A DNA stretch of 64,000 nt from Methylobacterium hispanicum (GTDB taxonomy: Bacteria > Pseudomonadota > Alphaproteobacteria > Rhizobiales > Beijerinckiaceae). The translations under genes were made by a program, and so were the position numbers. The stretch covers positions 36,046 to 100,045 of the forward strand of contig NZ_BPQO01000026.1 in NCBI RefSeq assembly GCF_022179285.1, given 5' to 3'. The notes beneath the pieces are model-generated. The model was not told the DNA's origin. It did not search any database and saw only the letters and a program-made list of their open reading frames with translations. Shown here piece by piece: positions 1-8,223 of this stretch (position 1 is the first letter of the stretch; every line of letters begins with the position of its first letter).

Positions 1-46
1 CTCTCCCGGGGATGGGCCCGCCGCGCGCGACCCGCAGACCGAGGGA

Positions 47-74
47 TCGGCCGATTCCGAGGCGAATCGGCCGA
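47..74. repeat. Perfect 10-bp inverted repeat upstream of the PPOX gene
   Basis: The arms TCGGCCGATT and AATCGGCCGA flank an 8-base spacer, about 50 bases ahead of the PPOX start. It could be the end hairpin of a gene lying left of the window or an operator for a dimeric repressor. No T-run follows, so a classical terminator is not supported. Confidence 0.5.
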
Positions 75-125
75 CCCGATGGTATGGGGAGCGCGCGGCT
101 CCGGGCGGGCCGAGGGGGGGTGACG

Positions 126-734
126 ATGAGCGAGGGACTGGACCATGCGGCGGTCCGCGCCCATTACGGCGCGCCGACAGAGCGCTCGCAGGCCAAGCAG
201 CTCGACCGGATCGACCGGCACGCCCGCGCCTTCATCGCGCTCTCGCCCTTCTGCGTCGTCGCCTCGGCGGACGCTGCGGGGCGCTGCGACGCCACCCCCC
301 GCGGGGACGCGCCGGGCTTCGTCGCCGTCGCGGACACGCGCACGCTCCTCCTTCCGGACCGGCCCGGCAACCGCCGCGTCGACACGATGCTGAACGTGGC
401 CGAGAATCCCTGGATCGGCCTGCTGTTCCTCGTGCCGGGGATCCAGGAGACCCTGCGGGTCAACGGGCGGGCCGAGATCGTCACCGATCCGGACGCGCTC
501 GCCCCGCTCGCCGCCCAGGGCAAGCTCCCCTGCGCCGTGTTGCGGGTGCGCGTCGAGGAGGTGTTCTTCCACTGCGGCAAGGCCGTGATCCGCTCCGACC
601 TCTGGACGCGCGGGGCCGGCCGGCGGCCGGACTTCCCGACGCTCGGGCAGATCTTCGCCGACCAGATCGCGGGCGCAGACGCCGCCGAGACCGACCGCTC
701 CATCGAGGACGGCTACCGCAACCGGTTGTACTGA
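126..734 (+). CDS. PPOX-class flavoprotein (pyridoxamine 5'-phosphate oxidase family)
   Basis: The product has 202 residues. It shows the split-barrel flavin-binding pattern: a strand around FIALSPFCVVASADAAG, then a GDAPGFV turn, LLLPDRPGNRR, and a later VNGRAEIVTD segment followed by the CGKAVIRSDLW region. This matches FMN-dependent PPOX-type proteins of about 200 residues that reduce or bind small molecules; the substrate is unknown. The ATG at 126 is preferred over the open frame extending to position 12 because the upstream residues are Arg/Gly-rich and unlike the family, and a purine-rich GAGGGGGGTGA stretch sits just before it. It stands alone, convergent with the PRC-barrel gene. Confidence 0.8.
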   Translation: MSEGLDHAAVRAHYGAPTERSQAKQLDRIDRHARAFIALSPFCVVASADAAGRCDATPRGDAPGFVAVADTRTLLLPDRPGNRRVDTMLNVAENPWIGLLFLVPGIQETLRVNGRAEIVTDPDALAPLAAQGKLPCAVLRVRVEEVFFHCGKAVIRSDLWTRGAGRRPDFPTLGQIFADQIAGADAAETDRSIEDGYRNRLY

Positions 735-749
735 GGGCCGGGGGCCCGC

Positions 750-1184
750 TCAGGCCGGCACGCGGCGGTTGCCGTACCACTCGTCGACGCGCCCGCCGTA
801 ACCGGGCTGCGCGAAGGCGTCCTCGCCGGGGCCGTGGCTCGGCGCGCCCGCGAGCGCGCCGGGATCGATATCGACCACGTATCCGCCGAGCTCGGTGCTG
901 TAGGTCAGCGCCCGCCAGGGCAGGGGATGGTGGTTCTCGCCCAGACCCAGGAAGCCGCCGAAGGCCAGCACCGCGTAGGCGACCTGGCCCGAGACCTTGT
1001 CGACCATGAAGTTGTGCACCGTGCCGAGATGCTCGCCCCGCCGGTCGTAGACGGCCGTGCCCTCCACCTTGTTCGAGGCGATCAGGCGCGCGGTCTCGTC
1101 GATCGCCACCGGCTCGGCGGCGGGATCGAGCTCCATCGACCCAGGCTTCCGGATGGCGCGCTCGTTCGGCAGGTCGGTGGGCAT
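750..1184 (-). CDS. PRC-barrel domain protein
   Basis: The product has 144 residues. Residues about 25-100 form a PRC-barrel: LIASNKVEGTAVYDRRGEHLG, then VHNFMVDKVSGQVAYAVLAFGG, then LGLGENHHPLPWRALTY. This domain is known from photosynthetic reaction-centre H subunits and RimM, but in Rhizobiales it is common in small soluble proteins of unknown role linked to stress. The C-terminal 40 residues are Gly/Pro-rich. No signal peptide is visible. It converges with the PPOX gene (15 bases between stops). An 11-bp triple repeat lies just upstream of its start. Confidence 0.8.
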   Translation of the reverse strand: MPTDLPNERAIRKPGSMELDPAAEPVAIDETARLIASNKVEGTAVYDRRGEHLGTVHNFMVDKVSGQVAYAVLAFGGFLGLGENHHPLPWRALTYSTELGGYVVDIDPGALAGAPSHGPGEDAFAQPGYGGRVDEWYGNRRVPA

Positions 1185-1203
1185 GTGGCAATCCGCGCAG
1201 GTC

Positions 1204-1236
1204 GATGTCCGGGCGATGTCGGGGCGATGTCGGGAC
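1204..1236. repeat. 11-bp tandem repeat, three copies
   Basis: Three consecutive copies of GATGTCSGGGC-like units (gatgtccgggc, gatgtcggggc, gatgtcgggac) lie 20 bases upstream of the PRC-barrel start, in its presumed promoter region. Confidence 0.6.
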
Positions 1237-1541
1237 GGCGTCCCGGGCCGCCGGCCGGGTGTTAAGCGCGCGAGCGGCGGTGGCGGTTCCGCGTCGCGGC
1301 GCCGTCACGGACGGGCTCCGGATCGGGGGCGGCGCCCCACCTGGCGCCGGGCCTGCGCAATCCCCGCCGTGGACGGACGTCGATCGCCTCTGGCGCGCGC
1401 GCCGCTTGCGCTGTGGATGAGCAGGCCTCCGCCACCGCTTTCCCCTTGGAACGCTGGCCGCACGGCTTAGTTGTTGCTGCTATGCTGCCCCGGCTGTGGT
1501 CCCATCGTCCGGGTCCGCGGCCCGTGAAGCGGAGGAATTCC

Positions 1542-1877
1542 ATGGCGACCAAGACGACGGACAAGGCGAAGAAGGCGGCGCCCGAGGCTGGCAAGGCCGC
1601 CCCGAAGGCGACCAAGGCCGAGGGCGGCACCAAGCCGAACGCCCTGCAGCAGCCCCTGAAGCCGTCGGCCGAGCTCGGCGCCATCGTCGGCACCGATCCG
1701 CTGCCGCGCGGCGAGGTGGTCAGCAAGGTGTGGGACTACATCAAGAAGCACAATCTTCAGAACCCGGAGAACAAGCGCGAGATCGTCGCCGACGACAAGC
1801 TCAAGAAGGTCTTCGGCAAGGACAAGTGCACGATGTTCGAGATGAACAAGCACCTCGCCGCGCACCTCAAGTCCTGA
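1542..1877 (+). CDS. SWIB/MDM2 domain-containing protein
   Basis: The product has 111 residues. Residues 1-35 are a Lys/Ala-rich basic tail (MATKTTDKAKKAAPEAGK...), resembling histone H1-like tails that bind nucleic acid. Residues about 36-111 are a SWIB domain: PLKPSAELGAIVG, PLPRGEVVSKVWDYIKKHNL, ENKREIVADDKLKKVFG, FEMNKHLAAHLK. SWIB domains occur in eukaryotic SWI/SNF complexes and in chlamydial and alphaproteobacterial proteins; the bacterial role is unsettled, probably nucleoid or topoisomerase related. A clear GGAGG ribosome binding site at 1531-1535 fixes the start, 6 bases before the ATG. A monocistronic unit. Confidence 0.88.
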   Translation: MATKTTDKAKKAAPEAGKAAPKATKAEGGTKPNALQQPLKPSAELGAIVGTDPLPRGEVVSKVWDYIKKHNLQNPENKREIVADDKLKKVFGKDKCTMFEMNKHLAAHLKS

Positions 1878-2031
1878 GGCGAAACCCCGGACGCGCGCTC
1901 GTTCGCAGGACCGTTCCGGGCGGCCGCAGCCGCGGCCGCGCTTGGGCCGCGATGCCGGCCGCCCCGCAAGGGCCCGCCTCTGACCGGAGCCCCGGGAGCT
2001 GCCGGTCCTCCCGTGCGCGCCGATCGCCTCC

Positions 2032-3459
2032 CTAGCGCTCGGGCGTCCGCCGCAGGACGCTGGTGACGATCCCGGCGAGTGCCAGAAGCACGGCACACCA
2101 GAGCGAGACGCCGATGGCCGCGTCCGCCCCGCGCCCGTGCGTCAATCCGAACACCACCGCCACCAGCGCCGCCCCGAGGGACTGTCCGGTGAGGCGGGCC
2201 GTCGATTGCATGCCGCTGGCGCCCCCGCTGCGCTCGCGCGGGGCGGCCGTGATGATGACGCGGTTGTTCGGCGACTGGAACAGGCCGAAGCCGAACCCGC
2301 AGAGCACGAGGCGCCAGACGATGTCGAGGGTGGCGGGCTCGGGCGGCAGCAGCGCCACGGCCGCGAGGCCCGCCGCCATCACGGCGAGCCCGAGCCCGCC
2401 GAGCAGCCCCGGCGGGTAGCGGTCGGCGAGCCGCCCCGAGATCGGCGCAGCGATCGCGATGGCGAGCGGCCAGGGCGTCAGCAGGAAGCCGGCCTGCGTG
2501 CCGGAGAGATGCAGAACGTCCTGGAAGTAGAAGGGTAGGGCGATGTAGGCGATGAGCTGCGCCGAGAAGGCCAGGATCGAGGAGGCCATCGACAGCGCGA
2601 AGGCCGGGATCCGCATGAGATCGACCGGCAGGAGCGGCGCGGGCAGCCGCATCTGCCGGCGCACGAAGACGGTGCCGACGACGAGCGCGCCGGCGAGTTC
2701 GGCGAGCGCCTGCGGCCGCCGCGCGGGCTCGCCGAGTCCGTCGATGCCGACGATGAGGAGACCGAATGTCAGCGCGTTGAGCCCAGCGCTGACCCAATCG
2801 AAGCGCCGGCCGTTGCGGGGCGTGGCCGGCAGAGTGCGGGAGGCGACCGCCAGCGCCAGCAGCCCGACCGGGATGTTCACGAGGAACAGCCAGGGCCATG
2901 CGGCGACGGACAGGAGCGCCGCCGCGACCGTCGGACCGGCCGCCGAGGCCACCGCCACCACCAGGGCGACGTTGCCGACGCCCCGCCCGATCATCCGGTG
3001 CGGGTAGATGAAGCGCACCAGCGCGATGTTCACGCTCATCACGCCCGCCGCCCCAAGCCCCTGCGCGATGCGGCCGAGGACCAGCAGGTCGAGGGTGGGC
3101 GCCAGCGCGCAGGCGAGCGAGGCCGCGACGAAGACCGCGAGCCCGCCGAGATAGACCGGCCTATAGCCCAGGATGTCGCCGAGCGAGGCCAGCGGCAGCA
3201 GCGCGGCCGTCACCGCGATCTGGTAGGCGTTGACCACGAAGATCGCCTCGCCGGCCGAGACCGAGAGGTCGCGCGCCATCACGGGCAGCGCCACGTTGAC
3301 GATGGCCCCGTCGAGCACCGCCATGGTCATGGCGAGCGCGATCGCCAGCATGGCGAGCAGCCGCTCGCGCACCGGCAGCCCGTCCTGGGTGCTGTCCCGG
3401 GAGTCGCCCCGGGAGCTGCCCCGGAAGCCGCCCTCTGCCTGCCCGGCCGCTTCGGCCAT
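2032..3459 (-). CDS. MFS transporter, DHA2 (EmrB/QacA) drug-exporter family
   Basis: The product has 475 residues, the usual size for 14-helix DHA2 exporters. TM1 carries the family signature LDGAIVNVALPVMARDL; the next helices give VVNAYQIAVTAALLPLASLGDILGYRPVY (motif A), then GRIAQGLGAAGVMSVN. Strongly hydrophobic segments continue to the C-terminus. It likely exports toxic or signalling molecules across the inner membrane by proton antiport; the substrate cannot be told. The first 30 residues are polar, so a later start near MLAIALAMTM is possible. It is divergent from the hydrolase at 3603 with a 15-bp palindrome between them, but no regulator gene is adjacent. Confidence 0.85.
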   Translation of the reverse strand: MAEAAGQAEGGFRGSSRGDSRDSTQDGLPVRERLLAMLAIALAMTMAVLDGAIVNVALPVMARDLSVSAGEAIFVVNAYQIAVTAALLPLASLGDILGYRPVYLGGLAVFVAASLACALAPTLDLLVLGRIAQGLGAAGVMSVNIALVRFIYPHRMIGRGVGNVALVVAVASAAGPTVAAALLSVAAWPWLFLVNIPVGLLALAVASRTLPATPRNGRRFDWVSAGLNALTFGLLIVGIDGLGEPARRPQALAELAGALVVGTVFVRRQMRLPAPLLPVDLMRIPAFALSMASSILAFSAQLIAYIALPFYFQDVLHLSGTQAGFLLTPWPLAIAIAAPISGRLADRYPPGLLGGLGLAVMAAGLAAVALLPPEPATLDIVWRLVLCGFGFGLFQSPNNRVIITAAPRERSGGASGMQSTARLTGQSLGAALVAVVFGLTHGRGADAAIGVSLWCAVLLALAGIVTSVLRRTPER

Positions 3460-3495
3460 CCTGTACGCGCTCCGCCGCTGCGGTGGGGTCGCCCT

Positions 3496-3510
3496 CCTGT
3501 CGCCGACAGG
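3496..3510. promoter_or_regulatory. 15-bp palindrome in the divergent MFS/hydrolase intergenic region
   Basis: CCTGTCG, one central C, then CGACAGG form a perfect palindrome 36 bases from the MFS start and about 90 from the hydrolase start. The position suits an operator, but no cognate regulator is visible in the window. Confidence 0.35.
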
Positions 3511-3602
3511 GTGCCTCCCGTCGAGGCGGGCGATGTGCCCTATGTCACCCCGCGCGCCGCGATCGATGCGTTCTGCCGGGCGCGGACCGAACCGGAGCCG
3601 AC

Positions 3603-4619
3603 ATGCGCCGTACCGCCCTGTTTCCCGCCCTCTGCCTCGCCCTCTGCGCGCCTCTCGCGCTCGCGCTGCCAGCCGCCGCGCAGGCGCCCGAGCCGCTCGG
3701 CATCGCGCTGGAGGGCTTCGCCTACCCGTACCCGGTCGCCTACCTGCCGCTGAGCCGCGACGGCGAGGCCCAGCGCCTCGCCTACATGGACGTGGCCCCG
3801 CTGGGCACGCCGAATGGCCGCACGGTGCTGCTGCTCCACGGGCGCAACTTCCCGTCGAGCTACTGGGCGCCGGTGATCGCCGCGCTCGCGGGCGCGGGCT
3901 ACCGGGTGGTGGCGCCCGACCAACTCGGCTTCGGCAAGTCGGCCAAGCCCGTCGGGCCCTTCACCTTCGACCGCATGGCCGCCGACACCGCCGCGCTCCT
4001 CGACGCCCTGGGTCTGCGCCGGGTGGACGTGGTGGCCCACTCGATGGGGGGCATGCTCGCCGTGCGGCTTGCCCGCAACGCGCCGGAGCGGGTTAACAGC
4101 CTCGTCCTGGAGGCGCCGATCGGGCTGGAGGATTACCGCTTCAGCGTGCCGCCGGTCGCGGACGACGTGCTGCTGAAGCGCGAGGGCGATCTCACCGCCG
4201 CGGCCTACCGGAAGCAGCTGATGACGAGCTACGCCCTTTCCCTGCCGGAATCGACGATCGAGCCCTTCGTGGAGATCCGCGAGCGGGTGAAGGGCTCGGG
4301 CGAGTACCCGCGTTGGCTCCGGTCCTTCGTGAACTCCTACCAGGCGATCTGGGGCCAGCCGGTGGTGCACGAGATCCCGCTGGTGCAGGCGCCGACCCTG
4401 TTCCTGATGGGCGGCAACGACCGCAACGCCCCCGGCAAGCCCTACGCCCCGCCGGATCTCGCCGCGCAGATGGGGCACAACGTCGAGAACGCGCAAGCGC
4501 TCGCCGCCCGGATGCCGAAGGGCCAAGCGGAGGTGTTCGACGGCGTCGGCCACCTCGTCCACATGGAGGCCACCGACCGCTTCAACGCCCGGGTGCTGGA
4601 GTTCCTCGACGGGCATTGA
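3603..4619 (+). CDS. Secreted alpha/beta hydrolase
   Basis: The product has 338 residues. The N-terminus MRRTALFPALCLALCAPLALALPAAAQA is a signal peptide with an AQA cleavage site near residue 24, so the enzyme should be periplasmic or extracellular. The hydrolase core shows LLLHGRNFPSSYWAPVI (oxyanion loop), VVAPDQLGFGKSAKP, the nucleophile elbow VAHSMGGML, and a late GVGHLVHMEAT that supplies the catalytic His. The cap region differs from lipases, so the reaction (esterase, epoxide or haloalkane hydrolase-like) is not decided. The ATG at 3603 begins the signal peptide and is the natural start. It converges on metW; a GC-rich palindrome follows the stop. Confidence 0.85.
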   Translation: MRRTALFPALCLALCAPLALALPAAAQAPEPLGIALEGFAYPYPVAYLPLSRDGEAQRLAYMDVAPLGTPNGRTVLLLHGRNFPSSYWAPVIAALAGAGYRVVAPDQLGFGKSAKPVGPFTFDRMAADTAALLDALGLRRVDVVAHSMGGMLAVRLARNAPERVNSLVLEAPIGLEDYRFSVPPVADDVLLKREGDLTAAAYRKQLMTSYALSLPESTIEPFVEIRERVKGSGEYPRWLRSFVNSYQAIWGQPVVHEIPLVQAPTLFLMGGNDRNAPGKPYAPPDLAAQMGHNVENAQALAARMPKGQAEVFDGVGHLVHMEATDRFNARVLEFLDGH

Positions 4620-4623
4620 CGCG

Positions 4624-4656
4624 CCCTCCCTCCGCCCTCAGAGGGGGGAGGAAGGA
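4624..4656. repeat. Dispersed GC-rich palindrome (copy 1)
   Basis: CCCTCCCTCC and GGGGGGAGG arms flank a short loop between the convergent hydrolase and metW genes. This is one of about ten similar CTCCC...GGGAG elements in the window, and may work as a bidirectional transcription end signal. Confidence 0.55.
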
Positions 4657-4703
4657 CGGCTCGGTTCATGCCCCGCGCACCCGGAGCGGTCCACAGGACG
4701 CCG

Positions 4704-5411
4704 CTACCGGCCCCCGGCCGCGCCGTCCCGCCGCAGCAGGAACACACCCTGCGCGCCGATCAGGTTCCAGAACCACCAGGGCATCGCGAAGCGCATCGGA
4801 CGCCCGCGCGCGTCCAGCGCCGCGGCGGTCTCGATCTTGGCGCCGACGGTCCGGCACAGGCCGACGAAGTCGCGGATGGTGCAGTGGTGGATGTTGGGCG
4901 TCTCGTACCACGCCTCCGGCAGGATCTCGGTCACCGGCATCCGCCCGCGGAAGGCGAGTTCGGCCCGCACCCGCCAGTGCCCGAAATTCGGGAAGGAGAT
5001 GATCACCTGCCGGCCGATGCGCAGCAGGTGCTCCAGCACGATCCGGGGGTTGCGGGTCGCCTGGATGGTCTGGGACAGGACCACCACGTCGAAGGCGTCG
5101 TCGGGGTAGGCGGCCAGATCCGTGTCGGCATCGCCCTGGATCACCGAGAGGCCGCGCGCCAGGCAGGCGTTCACGCCCGCCCGCGACAGCTCGATCCCGC
5201 GCCCGTCCACGCCGCGCCGGTCGCGCAGCAGCGCCAGCAGGGTGCCGTCGCCGCAGCCGATGTCGAGCACCCGTGCGCCGGGGGGCACGAAGCCCAGCAC
5301 GACGAGGTGGTCGACGCGCGCGTCCCCCTCGCCGCCCTCGCGCGGCAGGGCCTCGGTCGCGTCCCAGGGTGCGTCGGCCGCCGCCCGCCCGCTCACGGTC
5401 CGCGCGCTCAT
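4704..5411 (-). CDS. metW: Methionine biosynthesis protein MetW
   Basis: The product has 235 residues with a class I SAM-methyltransferase fold: VLDIGCGDGTLLALL (motif I), GIELSRAGVNACL, and FDVVVLSQTIQATRNPRIVLEHLLRIG. The later segment QVIISFPNFGHW, then FAMPWWFWNLIGAQGVFLLRR, is typical of MetW. MetW partners with MetX in homoserine activation in many bacteria that use MetX; its own methyl transfer activity is not established. Its ATG overlaps the metX stop by four bases (ATGA), so the two are translationally coupled. N-terminal residues 1-32 are slightly longer than usual. Confidence 0.92.
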   Translation of the reverse strand: MSARTVSGRAAADAPWDATEALPREGGEGDARVDHLVVLGFVPPGARVLDIGCGDGTLLALLRDRRGVDGRGIELSRAGVNACLARGLSVIQGDADTDLAAYPDDAFDVVVLSQTIQATRNPRIVLEHLLRIGRQVIISFPNFGHWRVRAELAFRGRMPVTEILPEAWYETPNIHHCTIRDFVGLCRTVGAKIETAAALDARGRPMRFAMPWWFWNLIGAQGVFLLRRDGAAGGR

Positions 5412-6622
5412 AGCCCGCGCGCCCGGGCGGCGGCGTCGATGAAGCCCTTGGCGGCGGAGTACATCGCCGGCTCGTCGAGCAGGAAGGCGTCGTGGCCCTT
5501 GTCGCTCTCGACCTCCACGAAGGCGACGGGCGCGGAGGCCGCGTTGAGAGCGTGCACGATGGCGCGGGATTCCCGCGTCGGGAACAGCCAGTCGGAGGTG
5601 AAGGACATCACGCAGAACCGCGTCCTGGTGCCCCGGAAGGCGTTGGCGAGCACGCCGCCATGATCCTCGGCGAGGTCGAAATAGTCCATCGCCCGGGTCA
5701 GATAGAGGTAGGCGTTGGCGTCGAACCGCTCGACGAAGCTGACGCCCTGGTGGCGCAGGTAGCTCTCCACCTGGAAGTCGGCGCTGAACGAGAAGGTCGG
5801 CGCGCTGCCGGCCTGGAAGCGGCGCCCGAACTTGCGGTGGAGCGCTGCCTCCGACAGGTAGGTGATGTGCGCGCCCATCCGGGCGACGCCGAGCCCCTTG
5901 GTCGGCCGCTTGCCCGCCTCGAGGTAGCGCCCGTCCGCCCAGGCCGGGTCGGCCATGATCGCCTGCCGGCCGACCTCGTGGAAGGCGATGTTCTGGGCCG
6001 AGTGGCGCGGCCCCGTGGCGATCGGCATCGCGGCGAAGACGCGCTCGGGGTAGAGCGCCGCCCATTGCAGCACCTGCATCCCGCCCATCGAGCCGCCGAT
6101 GCAGAGGAACAGGTCGCGGATGCCGAGATGCTCGACGAGCATCGCCTGGGCCCGGACCATGTCGCGGATGGTGACGAGGGGGAAGTCCGGGCCGTAGGGC
6201 CGGCCCGTCGCCGGGTCGAGCGAGGCCGGGCCGGTCGAGCCCATGCAGGAGCCGATCACGTTCGAGCAGACCACGAAGTAGCGGTCGGTGTCGACGGGCT
6301 TGCCGGGTCCCACCAGCGTCTCCCACCAGCCGGGCTTGGCGGTGACCGGATGGCGGTGGGCGAAGTGCTGGTCGCCGGTGAGCGCGTGGCAGATCAGCAC
6401 CGCGTTGGAGCGGTCGGCGTTGAGCGTGCCGGCGGTCTGGTAGGCGATCTGGAACGGGCTCAGGTTCACCCCGGCATCCATCGCGAGCGGCCGGTCGGGC
6501 CCGAAATGGGCGACCGGGCTCTGCGGCTCCAGGGCCTGGCTGCGCTCCGGGCTCGGGCGCATCCCGCGGCCGGGTTCCGCTGCGGGAGCCGGCCTCAGGG
6601 CGGTGTCGGGGGCGTTGTCCAT
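5408..6622 (-). CDS. metX: Homoserine O-acetyltransferase MetX
   Basis: The product has 404 residues with an alpha/beta hydrolase fold. It activates homoserine as an O-acyl ester for methionine synthesis. Signature segments are LICHALTGDQHFAHR, FVVCSNVIGSCMGSTGP, and the nucleophile elbow GGSMGGMQVLQWAALYPE with Ser178. A catalytic Asp is expected near SFTSDWLFP and the His in ESDKGHDAFLLD. About 35 extra N-terminal residues (Pro/Ala-rich) precede the conserved start. First gene of the metXW operon. The 284-base region upstream, divergent from the acyltransferase gene, was searched by eye for a SAM-II riboswitch and no convincing match was found. Acetyl versus succinyl preference cannot be settled from motifs alone. 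Confidence 0.93.
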   Translation of the reverse strand: MDNAPDTALRPAPAAEPGRGMRPSPERSQALEPQSPVAHFGPDRPLAMDAGVNLSPFQIAYQTAGTLNADRSNAVLICHALTGDQHFAHRHPVTAKPGWWETLVGPGKPVDTDRYFVVCSNVIGSCMGSTGPASLDPATGRPYGPDFPLVTIRDMVRAQAMLVEHLGIRDLFLCIGGSMGGMQVLQWAALYPERVFAAMPIATGPRHSAQNIAFHEVGRQAIMADPAWADGRYLEAGKRPTKGLGVARMGAHITYLSEAALHRKFGRRFQAGSAPTFSFSADFQVESYLRHQGVSFVERFDANAYLYLTRAMDYFDLAEDHGGVLANAFRGTRTRFCVMSFTSDWLFPTRESRAIVHALNAASAPVAFVEVESDKGHDAFLLDEPAMYSAAKGFIDAAARARGL

Positions 6623-6906
6623 GACCGTTCGTCTGGCGGGCGCGCCCCTGGGAAGAGCACGTGCAGGGCGCGCGGCACGTTCGTGTGACCGCCGGAGGTA
6701 GTATGCGGGGCCGGGGGCGTCAACGAAAGGGCAGACCTGCGCGTGCCGTTCAGGATCCCGGCGCGGCGCGCGGGCGGCCCGGCCGGCGGGTATCGCGCCG
6801 TTAAGGCTAACCTCGCGTCGGAGCGCGCCTTTTCCGGATTCTTCACCGCCCCCGGACGGGAATGGCGGGCCGGAGGGCTGCTTGTCCCCGCCGGCCAGGG
6901 CGTCCG

Positions 6907-8172
6907 ATGCGCGTAGTCTCACAATCCGCCGCAGGTCAGGCCGTGCCGGAGCGCACACCGCTCGCCTGGGTGGAGATCGCCAAGGGCCTGTGCATCGGCC
7001 TCGTGGTGCTGATGCACGCCACCTTCGGCCTGGAGGGCGCACTCGGCGAGCAGGGCTACGCCCACGCGATCGCCGACTTCGCGCAGCCCTTCCGGATGCC
7101 GACCTTCTTCGCGCTCTCGGGCCTGTTCCTCGGGCGCGCCCTCGCCGCGGGCTGGGGCCCCTTCCTCGAGCGGAGGGTGTTCCACTACCTCTACTTCTAC
7201 ACGCTCTGGCTGCTGATCCAGGAGGCGATCCGCTTCCCGCAGCTCGGCGGCGGCACGCTCGCGGGCAGCCTGAACCACTTCGCGTGGTCCTATGTCGAGC
7301 CCTTCTCGACCCTGTGGTTCCTCTACGCCCTCGCCCTGTTCGCGCTGGTGACGCGGCTCGCCGCGCGCGTGGCCACCCCGGTGGTGCTGGGCGTCGCCCT
7401 CGGGCTCGCCGGGAGCGACATCAGGAGCGGCTGGCACCTCCTCGACGTCGCCTGCGACACCTACGCGTACTTCTACGCCGGCTACCGGCTCGCCCCGCAG
7501 ATCCTCGCCTTCGGGGAACGGATGCGCGCCCGCCCGGCTCTCGCCGCCGCGGCGACGGCGGGCTGGCTCGTCGTCAACGGGGTCCTGATCTTCCGCGTGG
7601 TCCCGGCCCTCGGATGCGCCACGGTCGGCGAGGCCCCGCTCGTCGCGCTGCCGCTCGGCGTCCTCGGTGTGTTCGGCGTGACGGCGCTCGCGACGCTGCT
7701 GGAACGGAGCGCCGCCGGGCCGGCGCTCGCCTATGCGGGCTACCGCTCCATCGTGATCTATCTCGCGGCCTTCGCGCCGGTCGCGCTCCTGCGCGCGGGG
7801 ATGGTGCGCTACGGGGTGCCGCTGGACGTCGGCACCGCGAGCCTCGCGCTGACCGCCGCCGGCATCCTGCTGCCGCTCGCCCTGGAGCGCGTCCTGCGGG
7901 GCACGCCGGCCGCCTGCCTGTTCGTGCGGCCGTCCGCAGCTCTCCGCGCGCCGGCCCTCTTCCTGGGCGGGGGCGGCTTGGTCGGGGGCAGCTTGGGCGG
8001 GGGCCGCTCGTCGCCCGGCGGCGCGGCCGCGCCGTCGGCGGCCTCCGTCGTCTCGGTGGCCGAGGCCGGGACCTCGCTCGCGACGGCGCTCGGCGGGCCG
8101 CCCGTTCAACGGGGCGCGCTTGTTCCCGCCGGGCCGTCGCTGCCGCTGGCCCTCGGCCCGCGGGAATCGTAA
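6907..8172 (+). CDS. Acyltransferase-3 family integral membrane protein
   Basis: The product has 421 residues with about ten predicted membrane helices. The start WVEIAKGLCIGLVVLMHATFG followed by FRMPTFFALSGLFLGRAL matches the acyltransferase-3 pattern (OpgC/NodX/OafA type), in which a membrane His near the first helix helps transfer acyl groups to extracytoplasmic sugars. Similar proteins modify glucans, O-antigen or Nod factors; the acceptor is unknown here. The last 90 residues are Gly/Ser/Ala/Pro-rich and not membrane-like. Divergent from metX; the chorismate mutase-like gene follows 51 bases downstream in the same direction. Confidence 0.75.
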   Translation: MRVVSQSAAGQAVPERTPLAWVEIAKGLCIGLVVLMHATFGLEGALGEQGYAHAIADFAQPFRMPTFFALSGLFLGRALAAGWGPFLERRVFHYLYFYTLWLLIQEAIRFPQLGGGTLAGSLNHFAWSYVEPFSTLWFLYALALFALVTRLAARVATPVVLGVALGLAGSDIRSGWHLLDVACDTYAYFYAGYRLAPQILAFGERMRARPALAAAATAGWLVVNGVLIFRVVPALGCATVGEAPLVALPLGVLGVFGVTALATLLERSAAGPALAYAGYRSIVIYLAAFAPVALLRAGMVRYGVPLDVGTASLALTAAGILLPLALERVLRGTPAACLFVRPSAALRAPALFLGGGGLVGGSLGGGRSSPGGAAAPSAASVVSVAEAGTSLATALGGPPVQRGALVPAGPSLPLALGPRES

Positions 8173-8223
8173 AGGAGGGCGCTACCCCATCCCGGCCGCG
8201 GCCCGGCCGCACACGCGAGCACG

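Noticed and set aside
6623..6906. Possible SAM-II riboswitch before metX
   Set aside because: No pseudoknot-type core (the GCUAAA-like 3' part with matched loop) could be aligned. A covariance search would be decisive.
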